Assembly: GCA_947069175.1 (NCBI GenBank)
Contig: CAMTDV010000023.1
Location: forward strand, 91,510,240 to 91,574,239
Direction of reading: 5' to 3'
DNA from: Scalesia atractyloides
Taxonomy: Eukaryota; Streptophyta; Magnoliopsida; Asterales; Asteraceae
DNA: 64,000 nt
In this document: piece after piece, positions 46,885 through 57,217 of the stretch
Position numbering within the stretch: the stretch's first letter is position 1
Layout: each line of letters opens with the position of its first letter
Notes under the pieces: model-generated
Seen by the model: only the letters and a program-made list of their open reading frames with translations
Databases searched by the model: none
Told to the model about the DNA's origin: nothing
Translations under genes and position numbers: made by a program

Positions 46885-47893
46885 ATTATTTTTATTTAAT
46901 TATTTTAATTAAAAATCAATTATAAATACTTAAAAATAACATTTTTAAGATTAGAAAATAGCCTCAAACTCACAAAAATGCAACCAACAATCCTACTAAA
47001 ATAGTTTAATAAAATCCGTTTACTTACCAAACCATAATGCAATTTATCTAGGTTAAATCTCACTCGTGGTTAAAACCACTTCGCGTGCATTCAACGTCAT
47101 CAACCGAACGCACCCACTGTGAGTGAATCTTACAATTCCCCCTTTTAAATTACACGTTTTGGGGTGTGTCATGTGTTATGAAATTAATTAATTTATTTAT
47201 TTAAACTTGTGCCATACCACATCATGACTTAAACTTAGATTGTTTTTATTGTTGTGATTTACTTATTGCCATTTGTCAAGTCATATGAAACTCATACATT
47301 AAGCCCATCAGTTCCTCGTGGGAGACGAGTAGAACATCGCGTGCTTCATATCAATTTCATTATTGTTCATGTGTGTATCATTGAGTTTATATTGTTTGTA
47401 GTTGTGTTATTCATATTATCATGTTTATGCAATTCATTCATCAGGCTCCTCAGTTCCTCGTGAGAGACGAGTTGAGCATCGCGTGCCTTTAATTGTTCCA
47501 TTATTGTTCGTGAGTGTTTCATTTAACATCTTATGATTATTGATCAAGTTACATCTAATTTTACTCATGTTTGGTTGTGCACATATTTCATAATCAATTT
47601 AAATAAATTGTTAAAATGTTTTCCATAGGATTCACTCGCCAACATTATGTTGATCCAAAAACCTTTTTACACATGATACAGGTGAACAGGTTGAAGCAAG
47701 GATAACATAGGATATGCCTTAGAAGAGAACAAAGAAGTTAGATTGTTAGTTAGATCATGTTGTAGCAATCATTGTAAATTTCCATTTAATTTGTATTAAT
47801 GAATATGAAACGCTTAATAAATGTCATGAGCTTTGATGATAACCCAATCATGCCCCGATCACTTTTTCCGCTGCGGGTCGGGGTGTGACAGAT

Positions 47894-47905
47894 TGGTATC
47901 AGAGC
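47894..47905 (+). other. Primer-binding site (tRNA-iMet type), copy 1
   Basis: TGGTATCAGAGC, complementary to the initiator-Met tRNA 3' end, three bases after the LTR. Confidence 0.92.
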
Positions 47906-48686
47906 CATGACTATAGGGATATAGGATAGGTTATTAGACCCTTAGAGCCTATACTATAGTCTGCCTAAATTTTAAATTGATTAGGTGGTTACATACAAAC
48001 TTGTGATATTTATTTGTTTCATATTTGTTTACATTTCAGTCAAACATACATGCTTATATACATATTCATTATACATATATACATATTCATTATACACATA
48101 TCGATATTCATGAATTCAATTTATTTTCATATCCTCATTATCCAAAGATTTTGTGCAATTTTCAAATCTCATCAAAGTAAGTTCTGCGACGGGCATGTAG
48201 TAACTGGAAGGGTACGAGTACCGGTAGTCGGAACGTCCTGTCTAGGCTGGCATTCGTATAAATCCAATATAACGGACCAGTTTGCCTACCTGGGGACCAA
48301 CGATGAGAGTACGAAGGACCTATTAGGCCAAAGCATGCCACACCAAACGTCGTTCGAACTAACCCTACTTTGAGGTGTCACCGTGTCTACACCTGGACAC
48401 ATTCCGAACATCACACGTTGTATGCATATTTCTCGATTTTCACCGGGTTTTTGTGTACGCAACCAGGCAGAAACCGTGCGAACCATATGAAAAACCGGTA
48501 TTCATGGGGGCCCACATGATTACACAGGTAAAGTATGGCGGCATGACGGGCCTAACAGCGAGCAAAGCCCAAGACATCCTATGGATGTAGTATTTTTGTA
48601 TAATTATTTTATGAATGTTCATTCTCGAATGCGACCCGTGATTCCAAAAGCATCCAACTCATACTTTTGTCATGTAATCCTTGTAG
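47906..48686. other. Untranslated leader between primer site and gag, copy 1
   Basis: No conserved frame shared with gag; short open frames overlap each other on both strands and are identical in copy 2 merely because the DNA is duplicated. Confidence 0.6.
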
Positions 48687-50063
48687 ATGTCTTCTAACCT
48701 CGCCCGTAGGAAGACGAGAGCAAGAAAAGCCCGCGAACGCATGGCTGCCTTAATCGCTCAACAAATGGCTGCCGTAATACCCAACATTGTAATCCAAGTT
48801 CAACAAGCACTTACCGATAATCCTGTCAATCAAGCAAACCAAAACATTTTCAACTCTCCCCCAAATACCACTAAATGCACCTACAAGCATTTCAAATCAT
48901 GCGACCCTCCGAAATACAAAGGGACTGAAGGCGTCACCGCTCTCCTCCATTGGTTTGAAGAAATGGAGAACACATTTCTAAATTGCGATTGCCCTGACGA
49001 TCGCAAAGTGCGATATGCTACCGGTCGATTATATGGGATAGCACTTACTTGGTGGAACACAGAGAAGGCCAAACGAGGTGTGGAAGATGCTATGACCTTA
49101 ACTTGGAACGAATGGAAGGAAATCATGACCAGACGATTTTGCCCAAGGAGCGAAATCAAGAAGTTAGAAGATGAATTTTACTCATTGAAGCAAATGGAAG
49201 GAGACCACACCACCTACAACAAAAGGTTCCTCGAATTACATCAAATGGTTCCCAGCATGTTTACTCCCCTCTACCGTTTGATCGAGCACTACATTCGTGG
49301 TCTTCCGTCAAAGATTCAAGACCCTGTAATAAGTACCAAGCCTGCAACTTTGGAAGCAGCAATGGAGCTAGCAACAGAGCTCACCGAGAACCGAATCCGA
49401 AACAAAGACTTCAAGGAGGAGAAGAAGAAGGATAAAGAATCGACTGAAACCTCCGACACCACCCAAACCGAATCCCCTTCTCAACCCAATCCTAAGAGAA
49501 GAAGAGTCGGGCGACTTTTCGCTGCTACTCAACGAAATCCACCCGTTTTTCATGCCATACCCATCCGAGCTATCCCAATCACCCAAGTGGCACCCAACTC
49601 AACTTACCCAAATAAGAAACCATATCTTGGACCTCACCCTCGATGCAACAACTGTTTTTATCACCATCCCCATACCCTACCTTGTCGTCTATGTGCAACT
49701 TGTGGACGCTATGGTCATTTGAGCAATGTTTGTCGCACCTTTCAAGACCAAACCTTTTCCCCTACTCAAAACATGGCCCAAACTTATCACCAACCTCAAT
49801 ATCCCATGTCCCCATATGCTCGAGCTTGCTTCAATTGTGGCGACCCTACCCACTTTAGAAACACATGCCCTCAATTGGTTAACGTTGTCAACACTCAAGC
49901 CCAATCAAACCCAGTAAACCAAGAAAACCCGACCACTATGCCACCAGCAAGAGGAAGAGTCTTCAATATCAACGCCAATCCTGTCGAAGATAATGACGGC
50001 CCAGATGAAGATACTCAACTAGTCCTCTTCGCCGAAGATCCAGATTCAATTCCTATCGTTTAG
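48687..50063 (+). CDS. Gag polyprotein of the gag-only element, copy 1, 458 aa
   Basis: An intact gag. Residues 1-45 are basic and Ala/Gln-rich (MSSNLARRKTRARKARERMA). The retrotransposon gag domain follows: FKSCDPPKYKGTEGVTALLH, WFEEMENTFLNCDCPDDRKV, ALTWWNTEKAKRG, WNEWKEIMTRRFCPRSEIKK, YNKRFLELHQMVPSMFTPLY, IEHYIRGLPSKIQDPV. A Lys/Glu-rich linker leads to three Cys/His clusters, of which CATCGRYGHLSNVC and CFNCGDPTHFRNTC are perfect CX2CX4HX4C knuckles; an upstream CNNC..H..C cluster resembles a third. It ends in an acidic tail (EDNDGPDEDTQLVLFAEDPD). The match is to chromovirus (Tekay/Del-like) gag. It would form the particle and bind RNA. No protease follows, so cleavage must be supplied in trans. 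Confidence 0.95.
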   Translation: MSSNLARRKTRARKARERMAALIAQQMAAVIPNIVIQVQQALTDNPVNQANQNIFNSPPNTTKCTYKHFKSCDPPKYKGTEGVTALLHWFEEMENTFLNCDCPDDRKVRYATGRLYGIALTWWNTEKAKRGVEDAMTLTWNEWKEIMTRRFCPRSEIKKLEDEFYSLKQMEGDHTTYNKRFLELHQMVPSMFTPLYRLIEHYIRGLPSKIQDPVISTKPATLEAAMELATELTENRIRNKDFKEEKKKDKESTETSDTTQTESPSQPNPKRRRVGRLFAATQRNPPVFHAIPIRAIPITQVAPNSTYPNKKPYLGPHPRCNNCFYHHPHTLPCRLCATCGRYGHLSNVCRTFQDQTFSPTQNMAQTYHQPQYPMSPYARACFNCGDPTHFRNTCPQLVNVVNTQAQSNPVNQENPTTMPPARGRVFNINANPVEDNDGPDEDTQLVLFAEDPDSIPIV

Positions 50064-51620
50064 TTTTATGTTTTTCCATGTGTAGACTGTTAGAGAAATT
50101 ATTGGATATTATATATTATATATTGTTTTCAGTATATGCTTTTGCCGAGGCCGTAGCTCCCCATCCATCGAGGTTGAGTTGATCCCCATTTTATTATGGG
50201 TTGATCAGGGCGTGCCCGCACGATCGGCTCCGTTTGTTAGAGCCTTGATCGGTTATTTAATTTTACATTTCAAAACATGCAATACGTTCGGCTCCGTTTG
50301 ATTGAGCCTTGAGCGCACATTTCAATTTACATTTCCAGTTCATGCAATACGTTCGGCTCCGTTTGATTGAGCCTTGAGCGCACAGACAATTTCGTTATCA
50401 GTATCTTGTGGTTGTGGTGTTTGTAGTAGAGTCGCATCGAACTAACCATAACTTGCGGATAAAGTCAACGAAAATTTGACAAGGATATGGTGGATACGCC
50501 GATGGTACTTCCTATATATAAGTATTCTTGTCAAATGATCGGAGGCATTATCAGGCGGTTATGAGAGGTTCCATGCATAGGCTGATTGTGTGATGGTTGT
50601 TTAGATTAAGTTGTTCAATTTCAGTACATTCAATACGTTCGGCTCCGTTTGATTGAGCCTTGAGCGCACATACAATTTCATTCAATACGTTCGGCTCCGT
50701 TTGATTGAGCCTTGAGCGCACAGACAATTTCATTATCAGTATCTTGTGGTTGTGGTGTTTGTAGTAGAGTCGCATCGAACTAACCATAACTTGCGGATAA
50801 AGTCAACGAAAATTTGATAAGAATATGGTGGATACGCCGCTGGTACTTCCTATATATAAGTATTCTTGTCAAATGATCGGAGGCATTATCAGGCGGTTAT
50901 GAGAGGTTCCATGCATAGGCTGTTTGTGTGGTTAAGTTATTCATATTCAGTACATGCAATACGCTCGGCTCCGTTTGATTGAGCCTTGAGCACACAATTT
51001 CAATTTCAGTACATTCAATACGTTCGGCTCCGTTTGATTGAGCCTTGAGCGCACATCCATTACATTTTCAGTACATGCAATACGATCGGCTCCGTTCGAT
51101 TGAGCCTTGATCGCACAGATATATTTCATTTCAGTAATTTATGTTTGTTGTATTGATTGTAGAGTTATAGGACTAATCATAATTCACTGATAAAACTAAT
51201 GAAAATTTGACAAGAATATGGTGGATACGCCGCTGGTACTTCCTATATATAAGTATTCTTGCCAAAGGATCAGAGGCATTATCGGACGGTTATGAGAAGT
51301 TCTATGTAGGATTTATTAGTTTCTTGGTAACCAATCATAACTTGTGGATAAAACTAATGAAAATTTGGCAAGAATATGGTGGATACGCCGCTGGTACTTC
51401 CTATATATAAGTATTCTTGCCAAAGGATCAGAGGTATTATCAGGCGGTTATGAGAAGTTCCATGTAGGATTTAGTATTGCCTTGGTTGGAATTTGTGTTA
51501 CATCTATATCATCATGTTATTTAAAGAAATTGGATTGTGATCCATTTCTACATAAACTAACCTCTCCATCATAACAAACGAGAGAGGAACTTCCATCATT
51601 CAAACATATAGGCTATCGGA
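50064..51620. repeat. Non-coding internal region built of two interleaved repeat types
   Basis: Type A: TTCGGCTCCGTTTGATTGAG followed by CCTTGAGCGCACA, a GGCTC/GAGCC hairpin, about nine times (50160, 50222, 50285, 50348, 50637, 50690, 50963, 51021, 51085). Type B, about 150 bp, four times (near 50440, 50775, 51172, 51332): ACTTGCGGATAAA, GAAAATTTG, ATATGGTGGATACGCC, ACTTCCTATATATAAGTATT, GAGGCATTATC, GGTTATGAGA. Each type B unit holds a TATATATAAG box. No gag or pol similarity. Confidence 0.85.
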
Positions 51621-51629
51621 ATGTGGATT

Positions 51630-52080
51630 CAAATATTTGCTGATGTTTTATTCATGTTCAAATATTTGCTGTTGTGTTTATTCATGTTCAAATATCTGCT
51701 GTTGTGTTTATTCATGATCAAATATTTGCTGATGTGTTTATTCATGTTCAAATATTTGCTGATGTGTTTATTCATGTTCAAATGTCTGCTGTTGTGTTTA
51801 TTCATGTTCAAATATCTGCTGTTGTGTTTATTCATGATCAAATATTTGCTGATGTGTTTATTCATGTTCAAATATTTGCTGATGTGTTTATTCATGTTCA
51901 AATATTTGCTGTTGTGTTTATTCATGTTCAAATATCTGCTGTTGTGTTTATTCATGATCAAATATTTGCTGGTGTGTTTATTCATGTTCAAATATTTGCT
52001 GATGTGTTCATTCATGTTTGAATATTAGCTGTTATGCTTACTTATGTTCAAATATCAGATGTTGCGTTTTATTTATGTTC
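51630..52080. repeat. 30-bp minisatellite with 120-bp higher-order structure
   Basis: Units of TTCAAATATTTGCTGATG plus TGTTTATTCATG. Variants at three sites (TATTT/TATCT, GATG/GTTG, TGTTCA/TGATCA) recur in a four-unit cycle, so 51661-51780, 51781-51900 and 51901-52020 are near-identical 120-bp repeats, followed by a decayed block. Since 30 is a multiple of three, frames stay open on both strands; they are not taken as genes. Confidence 0.95.
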
Positions 52081-52375
52081 CGTGTAGATTGTAGTGTTAG
52101 AAGTTTTGCCTTAGGATATAACCATATTTTCCCAAACGTACCTAAACTCTTATGCATGATATCATTTTTAGCGAATCATTCCTGTTTATCAATACTCATA
52201 CAGTAGGCAACAAAAAGCGATTCCTGAATAGGGTACCTAACCCTTACAAGGAACGTTACCGCCTCAAACAAAAAAACTTAAGCCCTTATTTTGCTAAGCA
52301 TACAACTGTCAAACAAAACATCACCATCCTTTTAGTCAAAATATATCATTATTTAAATTTCGGGACGAAATTTCT
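52081..52375. other. Internal 3' end of the gag-only element
   Basis: No coding similarity. It ends in TTTCGGGACGAAATTTCTAA, the GGGACGAAAT block commonly seen just before the polypurine tract of chromovirus-like elements, so this 3' end was inherited from a pol-bearing ancestor. Confidence 0.65.
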
Positions 52376-52388
52376 AAAAAGCAGGGGA
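52376..52388 (+). other. Polypurine tract
   Basis: AAAAAGCAGGGGA just upstream of the LTR start at 52392. Confidence 0.85.
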
Positions 52389-52563
52389 TACTGTAACATC
52401 CGTCAAAAACGGATTTACCAAACCCGCTCCGTTTATCAACCGAACAGTCAGTCAAAATTTTCGTTGCGAATTAAATGCCCAAAATATTTTTAAACGATCC
52501 GTAATCAATTATTGTACGGGAATATATATTTAGTTTTTGAAAAACTGTCAAAAATCGCAAAAT

Positions 52564-52659
52564 AAAAATGAATTGCCTCTGCCGGGTTTCGAACCCGGGT
52601 CTGTACCGAGTCAGTTCAACAACTTATCTCTCAACACACAAACCACTGCGCCGCGGACT
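52564..52659 (-). other. tRNA-like block, antisense in LTR copy 2
   Basis: Same sequence as the block in copy 1 (offset 7129), T-arm CCGGG TTCGAAA CCCGG intact. Confidence 0.72.
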
Positions 52660-53360
52660 TTGTTTGTGATATAATAGAATCATTTAATTGATAAAGTGAC
52701 GTTACGAATTCAAAACCGGCGCCCAATCAGTTCAGTCGTCGGAATCCCGGCAAACTCGCGAGTCTTAACTACGATTTACGTTATAACGTAAACCATTAAC
52801 CAGACATCGGTTATAACCGATGTTTGAAGTCCGCGACACTTTTCAAAACCGCCGGAAATTTTAAATAAAGGAATACAGTCGGAATTCAGACCAGATTCTT
52901 CAACGATTTGCACTATAAGTTCACCCACAACCCACGACAAACACTTTCGCTCAAAATCACAGCTTTTCTCGGCGTAATTCCACTAGCCGGAAATTTCCCT
53001 GCTCATCGCCGGAAAACCGACTTTCTTATTTCTGAACCTCACTGAGCCCCTGAAGCTTATCCCGGAGATACCCATACTCTTTCCAAGCTTTCCGGAGACT
53101 CGCTGCTGCAAGACACCTGACGCCGGAGTTGATTGCTGTCGCCGGAGTTCTGCCGGAAAACAGAGGGTCCAGTCGGTATACCTTTTTCGTTCAATTCCTT
53201 TTTCTTTTCTCATTTATCTCACCTTAATGGACTGTAAAACATTATTAAACCGATAAAAACTTTGAACCAGTCGATTTCCGAATTCTGGTTCAACCTTGAC
53301 GAAGAAGACGATGCACTTCCGTATCTTATAAGTTTAATTAAAATCAGGATATTAATCGGG

Positions 53361-54013
53361 TTAGACACACAGTCCAGCGGTGGACTGTGTGCACATAAAA
53401 CGCTAACGTCTCAAGTTCGAATCCCGGTTCACACACGCTGCCTTAATAAAAATCAAATTTTTGTTTAACTGAACCGGAGTCGATACAGTTATATGTTAAG
53501 TATATTAATAACCGGAATAATAACCAAGTTAGACACACAGTCCAGCGGTGGACTGTGTGTTTGTTTATATCGCTGGTCAGGAGTTCGAGTCCGGTCTTCA
53601 GCACCGACTCGGACAATTATCTATTCTTTTTAAATAAGGCAGAAAAAGGAAATAACTAAATTGTCTTTAAGTATAATAAAAATCAAGTTATATAACATGT
53701 TGAACACACAGTCCAGCGGTGGACTGTGTGTTAGATTAAACCACAGGTCCCGGGTTCGAGACCTGTGGAGTGCAAGTCCGGTTCGCTCAAAACTATTTTT
53801 AAAATAAAATGATTTTCAGTTTAACTAATTAGTATATATATATAATTAAAATCAGATATATAACGGGTTAGACACGTAGCTCAGTTGGTAGAGCTGCGTG
53901 CACGCGTACGAGAGGTCTCGGGTTCGAGCCTCACTCAGCGCACAATAATCTGCCATCGAACCGGTCAACGGTCAACGGGTCAGTCAACGGTCAGAAAAAA
54001 ATAAAATATTTTT
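53361..54013 (+). other. Array of four tRNA-like modules in LTR copy 2
   Basis: Modules at 53363-53441, 53530-53611, 53702-53779 and 53870-53942, landmark spacing identical to copy 1. A few substitutions relative to copy 1 fall between D- and T-arm landmarks or in module 2 just before the T-loop (CACGAG to CAGGAG); all hairpin arms and TTCGA loops are unchanged. Confidence 0.8.
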
Positions 54014-55022
54014 ATTATTTTTATTTAATTATTTTAATTAAAAATCAATTATAAATACTTAAAAATAACATTTTTAAGATTAGAAAATAGCCTCAAACTC
54101 ACAAAAATGCAACCAACAATCCTACTAAAATAGTTTAATAAAATCCGTTTACTTACCAAACCATAATGCAATTTATCTAGGTTAAATCTCACTCGTGGTT
54201 AAAACCACTTCGCGTGCATTCAACGTCATCAACCGAACGCACCCACTGTGAGTGAATCTTACAATTCCCCCTTTTAAATTACACGTTTTGGGGTGTGTCA
54301 TGTGTTATGAAATTAATTAATTTATTTATTTAAACTTGTGCCATACCACATCATGACTTAAACTTAGATTGTTTTTATTGTTGTGATTTACTTATTGCCA
54401 TTTGTCAAGTCATATGAAACTCATACATTAAGCCCATCAGTTCCTCGTGGGAGACGAGTAGAACATCGCGTGCTTCATATCAATTTCATTATTGTTCATG
54501 TGTGTATCATTGAGTTTATATTGTTTGTAGTTGTGTTATTCATATTATCATGTTTATGCAATTCATTCATCAGGCTCCTCAGTTCCTCGTGAGAGACGAG
54601 TTGAGCATCGCGTGCCTTTAATTGTTCCATTATTGTTCGTGAGTGTTTCATTTAACATCTTATGATTATTGATCAAGTTACATCTAATTTTACTCATGTT
54701 TGGTTGTGCACATATTTCATAATCAATTTAAATAAATTGTTAAAATGTTTTCCATAGGATTCACTCGCCAACATTATGTTGATCCAAAAACCTTTTTACA
54801 CATGATACAGGTGAACAGGTTGAAGCAAGGATAACATAGGATATGCCTTAGAAGAGAACAAAGAAGTTAGATTGTTAGTTAGATCATGTTGTAGCAATCA
54901 TTGTAAATTTCCATTTAATTTGTATTAATGAATATGAAACGCTTAATAAATGTCATGAGCTTTGATGATAACCCAATCATGCCCCGATCACTTTTTCCGC
55001 TGCGGGTCGGGGTGTGACAGAT

Positions 55023-55034
55023 TGGTATCAGAGC
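55023..55034 (+). other. Primer-binding site, copy 2
   Basis: TGGTATCAGAGC after LTR copy 2; its presence here shows that a second internal region, not flanking DNA, follows the LTR. Confidence 0.92.
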
Positions 55035-55815
55035 CATGACTATAGGGATATAGGATAGGTTATTAGACCCTTAGAGCCTATACTATAGTCTGCCTAAATT
55101 TTAAATTGATTAGGTGGTTACATACAAACTTGTGATATTTATTTGTTTCATATTTGTTTACATTTCAGTCAAACATACATGCTTATATACATATTCATTA
55201 TACATATATACATATTCATTATACACATATCGATATTCATGAATTCAATTTATTTTCATATCCTCATTATCCAAAGATTTTGTGCAATTTTCAAATCTCA
55301 TCAAAGTAAGTTCTGCGACGGGCATGTAGTAACTGGAAGGGTACGAGTACCGGTAGTCGGAACGTCCTGTCTAGGCTGGCATTCGTATAAATCCAATATA
55401 ACGGACCAGTTTGCCTACCTGGGGACCAACGATGAGAGTACGAAGGACCTATTAGGCCAAAGCATGCCACACCAAACGTCGTTCGAACTAACCCTACTTT
55501 GAGGTGTCACCGTGTCTACACCTGGACACATTCCGAACATCACACGTTGTATGCATATTTCTCGATTTTCACCGGGTTTTTGTGTACGCAACCAGGCAGA
55601 AACCGTGCGAACCATATGAAAAACCGGTATTCATGGGGGCCCACATGATTACACAGGTAAAGTATGGCGGCATGACGGGCCTAACAGCGAGCAAAGCCCA
55701 AGACATCCTATGGATGTAGTATTTTTGTATAATTATTTTATGAATGTTCATTCTCGAATGCGACCCGTGATTCCAAAAGCATCCAACTCATACTTTTGTC
55801 ATGTAATCCTTGTAG

Positions 55816-57201
55816 ATGTCTTCTAACCTCGCCCGTAGGAAGACGAGAGCAAGAAAAGCCCGCGAACGCATGGCTGCCTTAATCGCTCAACAAATGGCTG
55901 CCGTAATACCCAACATTGTAATCCAAGTTCAACAAGCACTTACCGATAATCCTGTCAATCAAGCAAACCAAAACATTTTCAACTCTCCCCCAAATACCAC
56001 TAAATGCACCTACAAGCATTTCAAATCATGCGACCCTCCGAAATACAAAGGGACTGAAGGCGTCACCGCTCTCCTCCATTGGTTTGAAGAAATGGAGAAC
56101 ACATTTCTAAATTGCGATTGCCCTGACGATCGCAAAGTGCGATATGCTACCGGTCGATTATATGGGATAGCACTTACTTGGTGGAACACAGAGAAGGCCA
56201 AACGAGGTGTGGAAGATGCTATGACCTTAACTTGGAACGAATGGAAGGAAATCATGACCAGACGATTTTGCCCAAGGAGCGAAATCAAGAAGTTAGAAGA
56301 TGAATTTTACTCATTGAAGCAAATGGAAGGAGACCACACCACCTACAACAAAAGGTTCCTCGAATTACATCAAATGGTTCCCAGCATGTTTACTCCCCTC
56401 TACCGTTTGATCGAGCACTACATTCGTGGTCTTCCGTCAAAGATTCAAGACCCTGTAATAAGTACCAAGCCTGCAACTTTGGAAGCAGCAATGGAGCTAG
56501 CAACAGAGCTCACCGAGAACCGAATCCGAAACAAAGACTTCAAGGAGGAGAAGAAGAAGGATAAAGAATCGACTGAAACCTCCGACACCACCCAAACCGA
56601 ATCCCCTTCTCAACCCAATCCTAAGAGAAGAAGAGTCGGGCGACTTTTCGCTGCTACTCAACGAAATCCACCCGTTTTTCATGCCATACCCATCCGAGCT
56701 ATCCCAATCACCCAAGTGGCACCCAACTCAACTTACCCAAATAAGAAACCATATCTTGGACCTCACTCTCGATGCAACAACTGTTTTTATCACCATCCCC
56801 ATACCCTACCTTGTCGTCTATGTGCAACTTGTGGACGCTATGGTCATTTGAGCAATGTTTGTCGCACCTTTCAAGACCAAACCTTTTCCCCTACTCAAAA
56901 CATGGCCCAAACTTATCACCAACCTCAATATCCCATGTCCCCATATGCTCGAGCTTGCTTCAATTGTGGCGACCCTACCCACTTTAGAAACACATGCCCT
57001 CAATTGGTTAACGTTGTCAACACTCAAGCCCAATCAAACCCAGTTAACCAAGTAAACCAAGAAAACCCGACCACTATGCCACCAGCAAGAGGAAGAGTCT
57101 TCAATATCAACGCCAATCCTGTCGAAGATAATGACGGCCCAGATGAAGATACTCAACTAGTCCTCTTCGCCGAAGATCCAGATTCAATTCCTATCGTTTA
57201 G
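55816..57201 (+). CDS. Gag polyprotein of the gag-only element, copy 2, 461 aa
   Basis: Identical to copy 1 except for Pro to Ser just before the first Cys cluster (GPHS versus GPHP) and three extra residues in the tail (NPVNQVNQEN versus NPVNQEN), a 9-bp repeat-slippage insertion. Both knuckles intact. The element is cut 16 bp after the stop codon. Confidence 0.95.
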   Translation: MSSNLARRKTRARKARERMAALIAQQMAAVIPNIVIQVQQALTDNPVNQANQNIFNSPPNTTKCTYKHFKSCDPPKYKGTEGVTALLHWFEEMENTFLNCDCPDDRKVRYATGRLYGIALTWWNTEKAKRGVEDAMTLTWNEWKEIMTRRFCPRSEIKKLEDEFYSLKQMEGDHTTYNKRFLELHQMVPSMFTPLYRLIEHYIRGLPSKIQDPVISTKPATLEAAMELATELTENRIRNKDFKEEKKKDKESTETSDTTQTESPSQPNPKRRRVGRLFAATQRNPPVFHAIPIRAIPITQVAPNSTYPNKKPYLGPHSRCNNCFYHHPHTLPCRLCATCGRYGHLSNVCRTFQDQTFSPTQNMAQTYHQPQYPMSPYARACFNCGDPTHFRNTCPQLVNVVNTQAQSNPVNQVNQENPTTMPPARGRVFNINANPVEDNDGPDEDTQLVLFAEDPDSIPIV

Positions 57202-57217
57202 TTTTATGTTTTTCCAT

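Larger units (their letters stand above)
45263..47890 (+). repeat. LTR copy 1 of the gag-only element, 2628 bp
   Basis: TGTAACATCCGTCAAAAACG .. GGGTCGGGGTGTGACA, immediately followed by a tRNA-iMet-type primer site. Same length as copy 2. By eye about nine substitutions separate the two, all in the first 1.2 kb. Contents: antisense tRNA-like block, CCGGAG-rich segment (45590-46030), four sense tRNA-like modules, AT-rich segment, and a twofold repeat around TTCCTCGTGRGAGACGAGT (47310 and 47452). Confidence 0.95.
52392..55019 (+). repeat. LTR copy 2 of the gag-only element, 2628 bp
   Basis: Same termini and length as copy 1. Differences seen lie between roughly 52693 and 53585, for example T/A in AAAGTGWCG, C/A in CCACTMGCC, A/T in TTGTTWATATC. 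Followed not by target-site DNA but by another primer site and gag. Confidence 0.95.
45263..57217 (+). mobile_element. Nested gag-only LTR element in tandem form (LTR-gag-LTR-gag)
   Basis: Unit 1 is complete: LTR 45263-47890, primer site, gag 48687-50063, repeat-filled non-coding DNA, polypurine tract, LTR 52392-55019. A second internal region follows directly: primer site 55023, gag 55816-57201, ending at 57217 where host integrase resumes. The duplicated part (LTR through just after gag, 4.8 kb, offset 7129 bp) is almost identical between copies. There is no protease, RT or integrase anywhere, so it resembles the terminal-repeat elements with GAG (TR-GAG) known in plants and must be mobilised by a partner. 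The missing third LTR and lost host DNA point to unequal recombination plus a deletion. Confidence 0.9.

Noticed and set aside
48014..48590. 119- and 71-residue frames upstream of gag (and copies near 55143-55719)
   Set aside because: They lie in the untranslated leader, overlap each other and have no domains; identity between copies reflects recent duplication.
51621..52028. Long open frames on both strands over the 30-bp minisatellite
   Set aside because: The unit is a multiple of three and stop-free in several frames, so openness is trivial; no start context, conservation or domain.
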